From contig JANQNT010000032.1 of the NCBI GenBank assembly GCA_028279445.1, positions 1 through 44,233 on the forward strand: 44,233 bases of DNA, read 5' to 3'. The DNA comes from Tepidamorphaceae bacterium (GTDB taxonomy: Bacteria > Pseudomonadota > Alphaproteobacteria > Rhizobiales > Tepidamorphaceae). Both the position numbers and the translations under genes were made by a program. The notes under the pieces were generated by a model. The model did not search any database, was not told the DNA's origin, and saw only the letters and a program-made list of their open reading frames with translations. Positions 31,695 through 39,911 of the stretch are shown here, piece by piece. Position 1 is the stretch's first letter. Each line of letters begins with the position of its first letter.

Positions 31695-32596
31695 TCGCGC
31701 CGGCTACCGGCCCGCGCGACCAGCAAGCCGCCGAGAATGAGCGCGGCGGCGCCGATCAAGGTCAGCGTCAGCGGTTCGCCGAGCAGCAGCACGCCGAAGG
31801 CGATGCCGAACAACGGGATCAGGTTGCCCACATGGGCAAACACCGACAGCCCGATGGTGCGCACCAGGTGGTAGCGCAGGATGTAGGCGATGCCGGTCGG
31901 GAAAACGCCGAGATAGACAATCGCCAGCCATGCATCGCTGGAGAGCGCCGGCAGGGCGCCGTCGATGACAAGCGCCAGCGGCAGGAACACCGCCGTGCTG
32001 CATCCCAGCACGAGTGTCGACAGGCGCACCGGCGGGACGTCCGGAATGCGCCGCACCAGCACGCCTGAACTGACATAGCAGCAGCTCGCCAGCAGGATCG
32101 CCGCCTGCGGCAGCAGCGCGCTGCGCAGCCCCGTGAAGGCGGCCGCCCCCAGCACCAGCGCAACGCCGGAAAAGCCAAGCAGCACCGCGATGAACTTGGC
32201 GAGGTTCAATTTGTCGTCGTCGCTGGTGAGATGGGAGATGACCAGCGCGAGAAGCGGGCCGGCGCCCATCAGCAGCGCGGTCGTGGAGGAGGGCAGGTAC
32301 TGCTGCCCCCAGGAGATCAGGAAGAACGGCACCATGGTGCTGAGTGCCGCGACGGGGAGCACCTTGCGCCAGCCGTCGAGACCGTCGGGCCAAACCCAGC
32401 CACGCATCAACGCCCACGGCAGCAATGCGCAGAACCCGATTGCGACGCGAAGCGCCACCAGCCACAGCGGACCGGTCTCGGTCACGCCGATCTTGATCGC
32501 CATGAAGGCGGAGCCCCAGATCGCGGCCAGCGTCACCAGCAGCGTCAGGTCGAGGCTCGTGGCGGCGCGGATCGGGGTGGGGCTTGCCTGGGCCAT
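31679..32596 (-). CDS. EamA/DMT-family transporter
   Basis: The 305-aa protein has ten predicted transmembrane helices in two EamA repeats. The first opens with LLVTLAAIWGSAFMAIKIG and includes WGQQYLPSSTTALLMGAGPLLALVIS. The second includes SSDAWLAIVYLGVFPTGIAY and ends LGEPLTLTLIGAAALILGGLL. The family commonly exports amino acids or other metabolites. ATG 32596 was preferred to TTG 32611. Its 3' end overlaps the SHMT-like gene by 16 nt tail to tail, so a functional link to that cassette is possible but unproven. Confidence 0.87.
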   Translation of the reverse strand: MAQASPTPIRAATSLDLTLLVTLAAIWGSAFMAIKIGVTETGPLWLVALRVAIGFCALLPWALMRGWVWPDGLDGWRKVLPVAALSTMVPFFLISWGQQYLPSSTTALLMGAGPLLALVISHLTSDDDKLNLAKFIAVLLGFSGVALVLGAAAFTGLRSALLPQAAILLASCCYVSSGVLVRRIPDVPPVRLSTLVLGCSTAVFLPLALVIDGALPALSSDAWLAIVYLGVFPTGIAYILRYHLVRTIGLSVFAHVGNLIPLFGIAFGVLLLGEPLTLTLIGAAALILGGLLVARAGSRRDQDIG

Positions 32597-32629
32597 GGGA
32601 TGCGCGTGCAAAGATACGATATCCCAGCG

Positions 32630-32690
32630 TTAGAGCATGTCTTGCTGCATTCCAATCGATAAAGCTGCATAAGAGCCGCGCGCCTGAGGC
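32630..32690. repeat. Degenerate fragment of an intergenic mosaic repeat
   Basis: TTAGAGCATGTCTTGCTGCATTC at the left recalls the TAGAGCATGTTCTTG core of the element at 12754-12860, but no matching right end is clear. It lies in the 157-bp divergent spacer between the EamA and YdcF-like genes, where promoters of both are expected. I see no other recognisable signal there. Confidence 0.4.
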
Positions 32691-32753
32691 GCGTGACGCG
32701 CAATCGTGGAGAATCGCGCAAGGTGGCGTGCGATGGCCGCCCGACAAAGGTGA

Positions 32754-33557
32754 GTGCGACCGGTGTTCTTCTATGCCGCAAAGCTCGGATGGTTCGTGCT
32801 GCAGCCCTCCAACGCGCTGACGATCACGCTGGTGCTGGGCGCGGCGTTGCTGTTCACCGGCTGGCGGCGGATCGGACGCTGGCTGGTGGCGTTGTCGGTG
32901 GCGGGCGTATTGATCGGCGGGTTTTCGCCGCTCGCCAACATGCTGCTGCAACCGCTGGAAGACCGGTTCGAAAGGCCGCAGGCAATGCCCGACGATGTCG
33001 CCGGCATCATCCTGCTCGGCGGTGGGCTGGACACCATCATCACCACCGAACGCAACCTGCCGGCGCTGAACGAGGCCGGCGACCGGCTGACGGAGTTTGC
33101 GTCGTTGGCACGGCGCTATCCCGACGCGCGGCTGGTCCTGTCAGGCGGCACGGGCGGGCTGATCTTCCACGATGTGGACGAGGCGGGCGTCATGCGCGAC
33201 CTGCTGGTCGCGCTCGGCATTGATCCGGAACGGCTGGAACTGGAGGATCGTTCCAGGGATACCTACGAGAACGCCGTGTTCTCGCGCGAACTGGTGGACC
33301 CGCAACCCGGCGAACGCTGGCTGCTGGTCACCAGCGCCTTCCATATCCCCCGCGCGGTGGGGTGCTTCCGGGCGGCCGGCTTCGATGTCATCGCCTATCC
33401 GTCCGACTATCGCACTCGAGGCGCGTCTGACTGGGGGCGTGGGTTTTACGCCGTTTCCACAGGCCTGCGCCGGCTCGATGTGGTGACGCGGGAATGGCTT
33501 GGCCTCGTAGTCTATCGCCTGACCGGGCGCACGAATGCGCTGTTGCCGGTGCCCTGA
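32754..33557 (+). CDS. YdcF/ElyC-family envelope protein (DUF218)
   Basis: The 267-aa protein has two N-terminal membrane helices (TITLVLGAALLFTGW and WLVALSVAGVLIGGF) and a C-terminal DUF218 domain. That domain shows IILLGGGLD, ARLVLSGGTGG, the SRDTYENAVFS motif with conserved Arg/Thr/Asn, and LLVTSAFHIPRAVGCFRAAG. ElyC is linked to peptidoglycan and undecaprenyl-phosphate metabolism in E. coli; biochemistry is otherwise poorly known. Start is GTG 32754, with GTG 32763 nearly as good given AAAGG at 32746-32750. Confidence 0.88.
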   Translation: MRPVFFYAAKLGWFVLQPSNALTITLVLGAALLFTGWRRIGRWLVALSVAGVLIGGFSPLANMLLQPLEDRFERPQAMPDDVAGIILLGGGLDTIITTERNLPALNEAGDRLTEFASLARRYPDARLVLSGGTGGLIFHDVDEAGVMRDLLVALGIDPERLELEDRSRDTYENAVFSRELVDPQPGERWLLVTSAFHIPRAVGCFRAAGFDVIAYPSDYRTRGASDWGRGFYAVSTGLRRLDVVTREWLGLVVYRLTGRTNALLPVP

Positions 33558-33801
33558 GCGCGGCGGCGATGCGCCGGCGTTCAAACCGACGGCCGATCTT
33601 CGCCCCCATGCACTGTTGTGCCGCGTGCAGGCAGTGCTTGAATGCCGCCGCAAACAGGCGTACATACGCCCGCCTTCGCGCATGCAGCATGCGCCGGGCC
33701 AATCCTTGGCCGGCCACCCCGGGTGTGCGTTCCAGTTCTCGCGTTCGTGTCGTAGCCGACCTTCAAAACAAAACGGATCAACCGTTCCGGAGCTTGCTCG
33801 C
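33558..33801. other. Gene-free stretch with three inverted repeats
   Basis: No gene is supported here, although one reading frame stays open. Three dyads lie close together: GCACTG/CAGTGC (33610-33615 and 33632-33637), GGCGTA-CA-TACGCC (33657-33670), and GCGCATGC-A-GCATGCGC (33678-33694). The last two are perfect. They could be operators or the stems of a structured leader for the small membrane protein that follows. Confidence 0.45.
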
Positions 33802-33927
33802 ATGGGCCAGAAAGATCGCTGTTCCTACGTTCGTCCCGCCGCCTATGCGCTGGCGGTTCTCGGTGGCCTCGTCCTTGTGGTCGCCCTGTTCGGCGGTTTC
33901 GAGCCGGCGGCAATCGCCAACAACTGA
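33802..33927 (+). CDS. Small membrane peptide (41 aa)
   Basis: The peptide has one hydrophobic helix (YALAVLGGLVLVVALFGGF, about residues 15-33) after a short polar N-terminus (MGQKDRCSYVRPA) and ends EPAAIANN. GGAG lies 8 nt before ATG 33802. The frame continues open upstream, but that part has a Cys/Arg-rich composition typical of noise, so the short form is preferred. No family recognised. It is isolated between the YdcF-like gene and the rhodanese gene. Confidence 0.4.
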   Translation: MGQKDRCSYVRPAAYALAVLGGLVLVVALFGGFEPAAIANN

Positions 33928-34032
33928 CGCCTGTTACTTTCTTCTTCGCGAGATCGACAACACCGTCCCCTGGCGTTGCGGGGCCGCCGGGTGGCGTGTC
34001 ACGCTTGATCATCGGTGACGGGGGAGGTGGCA

Positions 34033-34431
34033 ATGGCGCAGTCCAGTAAGCTCGGCGTCCAGGCGTTGGTCGATCAGGCGCTGGCGGAGATCGAGACGCT
34101 CAGCGTCGACGAGGCCCGCGCGCTGCACGGGCGCGACGACGTGGTCTTCGTCGATATCCGCGACATCCGGGAGCTCAAGCGCGACGGGCGCGTGCCCGGC
34201 GCCTATCACGCGCCGCGCGGCATGCTGGAATTCTGGATCGATCCCGACAGTCCCTATCACAAGGACATTTTCGCCCAGGACAAGCGCTATGTCTTCTTCT
34301 GTGCCGGGGGCATGCGCTCGGCGCTGGCGACCCAGATCGCCCAGCGCATGGGGCTTTCCCCGGTGGCGCATATCGGCGAGGGTTTTTCCGGCTGGAAGAG
34401 AGCCGGCGCGCCTGTCGAGGACGACGGGTAG
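34033..34431 (+). CDS. Rhodanese-like domain protein
   Basis: The 132-aa protein is a single rhodanese domain: VVFVDIRDIRELKRDGRVPGAYHAP, then VFFCAGGMRSALAT with the persulfide-carrying Cys90 at the start of the active-site loop, and HIGEGFSGWKRAGAPVE. Such proteins carry or transfer sulfane sulfur. GGGGAGGTGG directly before ATG 34033 fixes the start, in preference to a GTG 18 nt upstream. It precedes mccB by 105 bp; a functional link is not evident. Confidence 0.9.
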   Translation: MAQSSKLGVQALVDQALAEIETLSVDEARALHGRDDVVFVDIRDIRELKRDGRVPGAYHAPRGMLEFWIDPDSPYHKDIFAQDKRYVFFCAGGMRSALATQIAQRMGLSPVAHIGEGFSGWKRAGAPVEDDG

Positions 34432-34536
34432 CGCGCAGTCGCCGCAGCCATTGAAACGCTCACCGCTTTGCGGCAGCTTGAGCTGACCGGCGGACCGTTG
34501 GTCCGTCGTTGACCCGGCCCGCCAAGAGTATCCTTG

Positions 34537-36144
34537 ATGCCGATCCTCAAAAGCTCGGTTTCGACCACCAGCGATGCCTTCGCGGCCAACGCGCAGGCCA
34601 TGCGCGCGCTGGTCGGTGATCTGGAGGCCAAACGGGCGGAAGCGGCTGCCGGCGGCTCGCAGAAGACGCGCGAACGCCACGTGTCGCGGGGCAAGCTGCT
34701 GCCGCGCGAACGCGTCATGCGGCTGATCGATCCGGGCTCGCCGTTTCTGGAGGTCGCGCCGCTGGCCGCGCTTGGTCTGTATTCCGGCGACATCCACGGC
34801 GCGGGGTTGATCGCCGGCATCGGCCGGGTCAGCGGCCGGCTTGCCATGGTCGTCGCCAACGATGCCACCATCAAGGGCGGCACCTATTTCCCGATGACGG
34901 TGAAGAAGCACCTGCGCGCACAGGAAATCGCCCGGGAGAACCGGCTGCCTTGCGTCTATCTGGTGGATTCCGGCGGCGCCAACCTGCCGCATCAGACCGA
35001 GGTCTTTCCCGACCGGGAGCATTTCGGCCGCATCTTCTTCAACCAGGCGACGATGTCGGCCGAAGGAATCCCCCAGATCGCCGTCGTCATGGGGTCGTGC
35101 ACCGCTGGCGGGGCCTATGTGCCGGCGATGTCGGACGAGACGGTGATCGTGCGCCGGCAGGGCACGATCTTTCTAGGCGGTCCGCCGCTGGTGAAGGCGG
35201 CGACCGGGGAGGAGGTCAGCGCGGAGGACCTGGGCGGAGCAGATGTGCACGCGCGCCAGTCCGGCGTCGCCGACCACTACGCGCTCGACGACGAGCACGC
35301 GCTCGACACGGCGCGCAGCATCGTCGCCAACCTGAATACGTGGTCGGCGAACGATGTGGTGATGCGCGACCCCGTCGAGCCGGCCTATGGTCCTGAGGAA
35401 CTCGATGGCGTGGTGCCATCCGCCCTGACGGTTGCCTATGACATCCGCGAGGTGATCGCGCGCATCGTCGACGCCTCCGCCTTCGACGAGTTCAAGGCGC
35501 TCTACGGCGAGACGCTTGTCACCGGTTTCGCCCATCTTGCCGGCATGCCGGTCGGCATTGTCGCCAATAACGGCATCCTCTACTCGGAATCGGCGCTGAA
35601 GGGCGCGCATTTCATCGAACTGTGCTGCCAGCGCCGGATTCCGCTCGTCTTCCTGCAGAACATCACCGGCTTCATGGTCGGGCGCGACTACGAGGCCGGC
35701 GGCATCGCCAAGGACGGCGCCAAGCTGGTCACCGCGGTGGCCTGCGCGCAGGTTCCCAAGATCACGGTGATCGTCGGCGGCTCCTATGGCGCGGGGAACT
35801 ACGGCATGTGCGGGCGGGCCTATCAGCCGCGTTTCCTGTTCATGTGGCCGAACGCGCGCATCTCGGTGATGGGCGGCGAACAGGCGGCAAGCGTGCTCGC
35901 TACCGTCAAGCGGGACAATATCGAGGCCGACGGTGGCACGTGGAGCGCCGAGGACGAAGAGGTGTTCAAGGCGCCGGTCCGTGACACCTACGAGACCGAG
36001 GGCCACCCCTACCATGCCACCGCCAGGCTATGGGACGACGGCATCATCGCGCCGGCGGAAACCCGCCGCGTGCTGGCGTTGGCGCTTGCCGCGAGCCTCA
36101 ACGCGCCGATCCCGGACACGCGCTTCGGCGTGTTCCGGATGTGA
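34537..36144 (+). CDS. mccB: 3-Methylcrotonyl-CoA carboxylase beta (carboxyltransferase) subunit
   Basis: The 535-aa carboxyltransferase fits MccB: longer than PccB, with [17 protein letters not shown] at the N-terminus, [68 protein letters not shown], and [20 protein letters not shown]. The LPxQxEVFPDxxHFGRIFxNQ stretch is particularly diagnostic for methylcrotonyl- over propionyl-CoA carboxylase. It acts after isovaleryl-CoA dehydrogenase in leucine catabolism. ATG 34537 is used; a TTG just before it is also possible. The biotin subunit gene follows after 11 bp. Confidence 0.93.
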   Translation: MPILKSSVSTTSDAFAANAQAMRALVGDLEAKRAEAAAGGSQKTRERHVSRGKLLPRERVMRLIDPGSPFLEVAPLAALGLYSGDIHGAGLIAGIGRVSGRLAMVVANDATIKGGTYFPMTVKKHLRAQEIARENRLPCVYLVDSGGANLPHQTEVFPDREHFGRIFFNQATMSAEGIPQIAVVMGSCTAGGAYVPAMSDETVIVRRQGTIFLGGPPLVKAATGEEVSAEDLGGADVHARQSGVADHYALDDEHALDTARSIVANLNTWSANDVVMRDPVEPAYGPEELDGVVPSALTVAYDIREVIARIVDASAFDEFKALYGETLVTGFAHLAGMPVGIVANNGILYSESALKGAHFIELCCQRRIPLVFLQNITGFMVGRDYEAGGIAKDGAKLVTAVACAQVPKITVIVGGSYGAGNYGMCGRAYQPRFLFMWPNARISVMGGEQAASVLATVKRDNIEADGGTWSAEDEEVFKAPVRDTYETEGHPYHATARLWDDGIIAPAETRRVLALALAASLNAPIPDTRFGVFRM

Positions 36145-36155
36145 GGCGCGCGGCC

Positions 36156-38147
36156 ATGTTCGCCAAACTCCTGATTGCCAATCGTGGCGAGATCGCGGTG
36201 CGCGTCATGCGCACGGCGCAGCGTATGGGGCTAGCGACGGTCGCGGTCTACTCGGATGCCGACGCCGACGCCCGGCACGTGCTGATGGCCGACGAAGCGG
36301 TGCGGCTGGGACCGGCGCCGGCGCTCGAGAGCTATCTTGATCAGGACAAGGTGCTCGCCGCGGCGCGGGAGACCGGCGCGGATGCGATCCACCCCGGCTA
36401 CGGATTCCTGTCGGAGAACGCGGATTTCGCACAAGCCTGCGCCGATGCGGGCGTTACTTTCGTCGGCCCGCCGCCATCGGCCATCCGCGCCATGGGGCTG
36501 AAGGACGAGGCCAAGGCGGCGATGCAGCAGGCCGACGTTCCCGTCGTGCCCGGCTATCACGGCGACAACCAGGACGGGACCTTCCTGCGCTCCAAGGCCT
36601 ACGAGTTGGGCTATCCCGTCCTGATCAAGGCGGTGGCTGGTGGCGGCGGCAAGGGCATGCGCCGGGTCGACAAGCAGATCGCGTTCGACGATGCGCTCGA
36701 AGCCGCGCGGCGCGAGGCGGCTGCGTCGTTCGGCGACGACCGCGTGCTGATCGAGAAATTCGTCACCAACCCCAGGCACATTGAAATCCAGGTCTTCGCC
36801 GACGCGCACGGCAATGTGGTGCACCTCAACGAGCGCGACTGCTCCATCCAGCGGCGCCACCAGAAGGTGATCGAGGAGGCGCCGGCGCCGGGCATGACAC
36901 CGGGCCTGCGCGCCAAGATGGGGGCGGCGGCAATCGCGGCGGCGCGGGCGGTGGATTATCGCGGCGCAGGCACGGTGGAGTTCATCGTCGACGGGTCGCA
37001 GCCGCTGTCCAAGGACACTCAGTTCTTCTTCATGGAGATGAACACGCGGCTGCAGGTCGAGCATCCGGTGACCGAGGCGGTGACCGGGCTCGATCTGGTC
37101 GAGTGGCAGTTGCGCGTTGCCGATGGCGAACTGCTGCCGCTCGCGCAGGGCGCCATCATGCTCGAAGGTCATGCGGTCGAGGTGCGGCTCTACGCCGAGG
37201 ATCCAGAGGCAGGTTTCCTGCCATCCACTGGACATCTTGCGGCACTCGACTTCCCCGAAGCCGATGGTCTGCGGATCGATGCCGGAGTCGCTGCCGGGGA
37301 TGTGGTCTCACCGTTCTACGATCCGATGATCGCCAAGGTGATCGCGCATGCCGACGACCGCGCCTCGGTGCTGGCTCTGCTGTCGGATGCGCTGAGCGCA
37401 ACGCAAGTGGCAGGGCCGAAGACCAACCTCGGATTGCTCAGGCGCATCGCCGAAGACGAGACATTCGGGGCGGGCCGGTTCGATACGGGGTTCCTTGATG
37501 ACTGGCCGTCGGAACGTTTCATGCTCGATCCCGAACACGCGCGGATGGCCGCCGCGGCCGGGCTGATCGGCCTGAGCGAACTGGTCAACGAAGAGGCAGA
37601 CCGCCGCGACCTGGCCTCGGGCGGGCTGGAATCCTCGCCCTGGGCCGCGCGCGATGGCTTTGCGCTTGGCCCGCGCACCACGACCCGCTATCGGCTGACG
37701 GTGGACGGCGAGGAGACCGAACAGGTGCTCGACTGGTCGCACGGCCATGCGCGGGTGGTGGCCGCCGACCGGGGACACGACGAGGCGGACGTGGTTATCG
37801 TGCCGGCGGGTGAGGGGGCCAACGACGGTGTTCTGGTGCTGATCGATGGCTTCCAGCGGCATGTGCGGTTCGCCGTCCGCGATATCGCCAACGTCGATGC
37901 CGGCAGCGCCGACGCGCTGGCGCGCGCGCCGATGCACGGGCGCGTGGTGTCCATCGACGTTGCCGAGGGGGATGAGGTTCAGGTCGGCGATACGCTGGCC
38001 GTGGTCGAGGCCATGAAGATGGAGCACGCGGTCAAGGCGCGCGTGCACGGGACCGTGTCCCGCGTGGTGGCCTCGGCCGGCGAGCAGGTCGCGCAGGGCG
38101 CGAGCCTTGTCGAGATCGCGCCGGCCGAAGAGGTTCCCGGCGACTGA
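36156..38147 (+). CDS. mccA: 3-Methylcrotonyl-CoA carboxylase alpha (biotin) subunit
   Basis: The 663-aa protein begins MFAKLLIANRGEIAVRVMR. It has the ATP-grasp loop KAVAGGGGKGMRR, FVTNPRHIEIQVFAD, EMNTRLQVEHPVTE, and a C-terminal biotinyl domain with VEAMKMEHAV (biotin Lys621). Between them, a BT domain that docks MccB shows DGFALGPRTTTRYRL. It is 11 bp after mccB, so the two are one operon. Its 3' end converges on the dodecin gene with a 13-bp gap. Assignment as Mcc rather than Pcc rests on the mccB partner. Confidence 0.93.
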   Translation: MFAKLLIANRGEIAVRVMRTAQRMGLATVAVYSDADADARHVLMADEAVRLGPAPALESYLDQDKVLAAARETGADAIHPGYGFLSENADFAQACADAGVTFVGPPPSAIRAMGLKDEAKAAMQQADVPVVPGYHGDNQDGTFLRSKAYELGYPVLIKAVAGGGGKGMRRVDKQIAFDDALEAARREAAASFGDDRVLIEKFVTNPRHIEIQVFADAHGNVVHLNERDCSIQRRHQKVIEEAPAPGMTPGLRAKMGAAAIAAARAVDYRGAGTVEFIVDGSQPLSKDTQFFFMEMNTRLQVEHPVTEAVTGLDLVEWQLRVADGELLPLAQGAIMLEGHAVEVRLYAEDPEAGFLPSTGHLAALDFPEADGLRIDAGVAAGDVVSPFYDPMIAKVIAHADDRASVLALLSDALSATQVAGPKTNLGLLRRIAEDETFGAGRFDTGFLDDWPSERFMLDPEHARMAAAAGLIGLSELVNEEADRRDLASGGLESSPWAARDGFALGPRTTTRYRLTVDGEETEQVLDWSHGHARVVAADRGHDEADVVIVPAGEGANDGVLVLIDGFQRHVRFAVRDIANVDAGSADALARAPMHGRVVSIDVAEGDEVQVGDTLAVVEAMKMEHAVKARVHGTVSRVVASAGEQVAQGASLVEIAPAEEVPGD

Positions 38148-38160
38148 ACGCTGGCAGGCG

Positions 38161-38361
38161 TTATTTCAGCACGAAGGTGACCTTCATGTTGACGCGCCAC
38201 TCGACGACCTTGCCCTTCTTCACCACGCCCTTGACGTCCTGAACCCATACGCCCTCGATGTTGTCGAGCGTCTTGGCTGCGCGCTTGACGCCCTTCTGGA
38301 CGGCATCTTCGACGCTCTCGCTGGATGACGCGGTGATTTCGGTGACTTTGGCAACGGCCAT
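38161..38361 (-). CDS. Dodecin family flavin-binding protein
   Basis: Dodecins are hollow dodecamers that store or buffer flavins. The 66-aa protein has the family length and pattern: VAKVTEITASSSESVEDAVQ, the KGVKRAAKTLDNIEGVWVQD region with the flavin-stacking tryptophan, and the final WRVNMKVTFVLK. ATG 38361 is preceded by AGGAGAAAG. It converges on mccA. Confidence 0.92.
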   Translation of the reverse strand: MAVAKVTEITASSSESVEDAVQKGVKRAAKTLDNIEGVWVQDVKGVVKKGKVVEWRVNMKVTFVLK

Positions 38362-38490
38362 GGGTCTTTCTCCTGACTGAACGCTCCTCGCGGCAGCGAG
38401 CATCGCGCGGGCTGCATGCAAGCGTCAAATGCGTGGGGAAACAGGCGTCGTGTGGTTGACGTCCTCGCGGCCGGCCGCTTGTCTGCGGGC

Positions 38491-38925
38491 ATGGTGATGC
38501 ATCTCGTCAAGCTGTGCGTCGGCGCGGGGTCGGTGGAGGAGCTGGAAGGCTGGATCGCCGGACGCCGCGCGACGGCCGAACGTGCCGGCAAGCCCTACGA
38601 GCAGTTCCACACCACCCGGCAGATGCCGCGTCGGCGCGACGATATCCTCGCCGGCGGGTCGCTCTACTGGGTGATCAAGGGCATGATCGCCTGCCGCCAG
38701 CAGATCGCCGATCTGCGTCCCGTTGTCGACGATGAGGGCATCAGCCGTTGCAAGATCATCCTCAAGCAGCCGATCGTGCGCGTGGTGCCGCGCCCGCGCG
38801 GACCGTTCCAGGGCTGGCGTTACTTCAAGCCGGAGGATGCGCCACCTGATCTCGGCGCCGATGGCAGCGGTGAAGCGCCGACGCCTGAGATGGCGCGCCA
38901 GCTCTCCGAACTGGGGCTTTTGTAG
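38491..38925 (+). CDS. DUF1489 family protein
   Basis: The 144-aa protein matches the alphaproteobacterial DUF1489 family of unknown function: MHLVKLCVGAGSVEELEGW at the start, then TTRQMPRRRDDILAGGSLYWVIKG, ACRQQIADLRP, CKIILKQPIVRVVPRPRGPFQGWRYF-type core, and the acidic DAPPDLG tail. No signal peptide or membrane segment is present. The ATG at 38491 or 38497 restores the family length; the longer frame upstream is not supported. It converges on panC with a 6-bp gap. Confidence 0.85.
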   Translation: MVMHLVKLCVGAGSVEELEGWIAGRRATAERAGKPYEQFHTTRQMPRRRDDILAGGSLYWVIKGMIACRQQIADLRPVVDDEGISRCKIILKQPIVRVVPRPRGPFQGWRYFKPEDAPPDLGADGSGEAPTPEMARQLSELGLL

Positions 38926-38931
38926 CGTCGT

Positions 38932-39780
38932 CTAGACAGGGATGTTGTCGATCAGGCGGGTGCGGCCGAGCCAGGCGGCGACCAGCAGGCGTATCGGTCC
39001 GTCGCCAAGCCGGTTGAGCGGTGCCAGCGTCTCGGCGTGGCGCGCCTCGATGTAATCCACCTTGAAGCCGGAGATAGACAGGTTGCTGCGCGCTTCGCGC
39101 AGGGCCCAGGCGATCGAGGAGCCTTCGCGGATGTGGATCGCGGTGTCGATCAGCGTGCGGTAGAGCACCGGCGCGGTGGCGCGATGTTCGGCCGACAGGT
39201 ACGTATTGCGCGAGGACATGGCCAGCCCGTCGGCCTCCCGCACGGTCGGCGCGCCATGAATGGTGCAGGGGACGTCGAGATCGCGCGCCATGGTGCGCAC
39301 GACGAGAAGCTGCTGGTAGTCCTTCTCGCCGAACACCGCGATGTCGGGCCCGCATTGCAGCAGCAGCTTGCAGACGATTGTCGCGACACCGCCGAAGAAA
39401 TGCGGCCGGGCGACGCTTTCCAGCTCTTCGGCCGGACCGTTCATCTCGATGCGGGTGGAAAAGCCGGCCGGGTACATCTCCGAGACGTCGGGCGCAAAGA
39501 CGCAGTCGACATTCAGCTCGGCGAGCTTCTTCACGTCCTCGCGGAAGGTGCGCGGATAGCGCGCGAAATCCTCGCTGGGGGCGAACTGCGTCGGATTGAC
39601 GAAGATCGACACCACCGTGCGCTTCGCCTTGCGGTGGGCCTCCTCCACCAGCGACAGGTGGCCGCTGTGCAGCGCGCCCATGGTCGGCACCATGGCGATG
39701 CGCTCGCCGGCGGCGCGCCATTTGGCGACACGCGCGCGCAGGCTCTTGACGGTCTGGGCAATGGCTGGCTTGCGGGCCAT
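38932..39780 (-). CDS. panC: Pantothenate synthetase (pantoate-beta-alanine ligase)
   Basis: PanC condenses pantoate and beta-alanine with ATP to give pantothenate. The 282-aa protein has the HIGH-type nucleotide motif in VPTMGALHSGHLSLV, SIFVNPTQFAPSEDFARYPR, the substrate region GVATIVCKLL, FGEKDYQQLLVVR, and the KMSKS-like MSSRNTYLS. All are characteristic and in order. It is divergent from putA across 131 bp. No panB is in the window. Confidence 0.96.
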   Translation of the reverse strand: MARKPAIAQTVKSLRARVAKWRAAGERIAMVPTMGALHSGHLSLVEEAHRKAKRTVVSIFVNPTQFAPSEDFARYPRTFREDVKKLAELNVDCVFAPDVSEMYPAGFSTRIEMNGPAEELESVARPHFFGGVATIVCKLLLQCGPDIAVFGEKDYQQLLVVRTMARDLDVPCTIHGAPTVREADGLAMSSRNTYLSAEHRATAPVLYRTLIDTAIHIREGSSIAWALREARSNLSISGFKVDYIEARHAETLAPLNRLGDGPIRLLVAAWLGRTRLIDNIPV

Positions 39781-39911
39781 GGCGGGGTCTCAACGACGCG
39801 AGCGTTACGCAACGGGATGTGGACCTAGCAGGGTCTGGTGCTCCAGGACAAGAATTTCGGCGATTTCATCGTGATGCTGCTAGCCTGCAAACGGGCAAAG
39901 AGGAACGTGGC

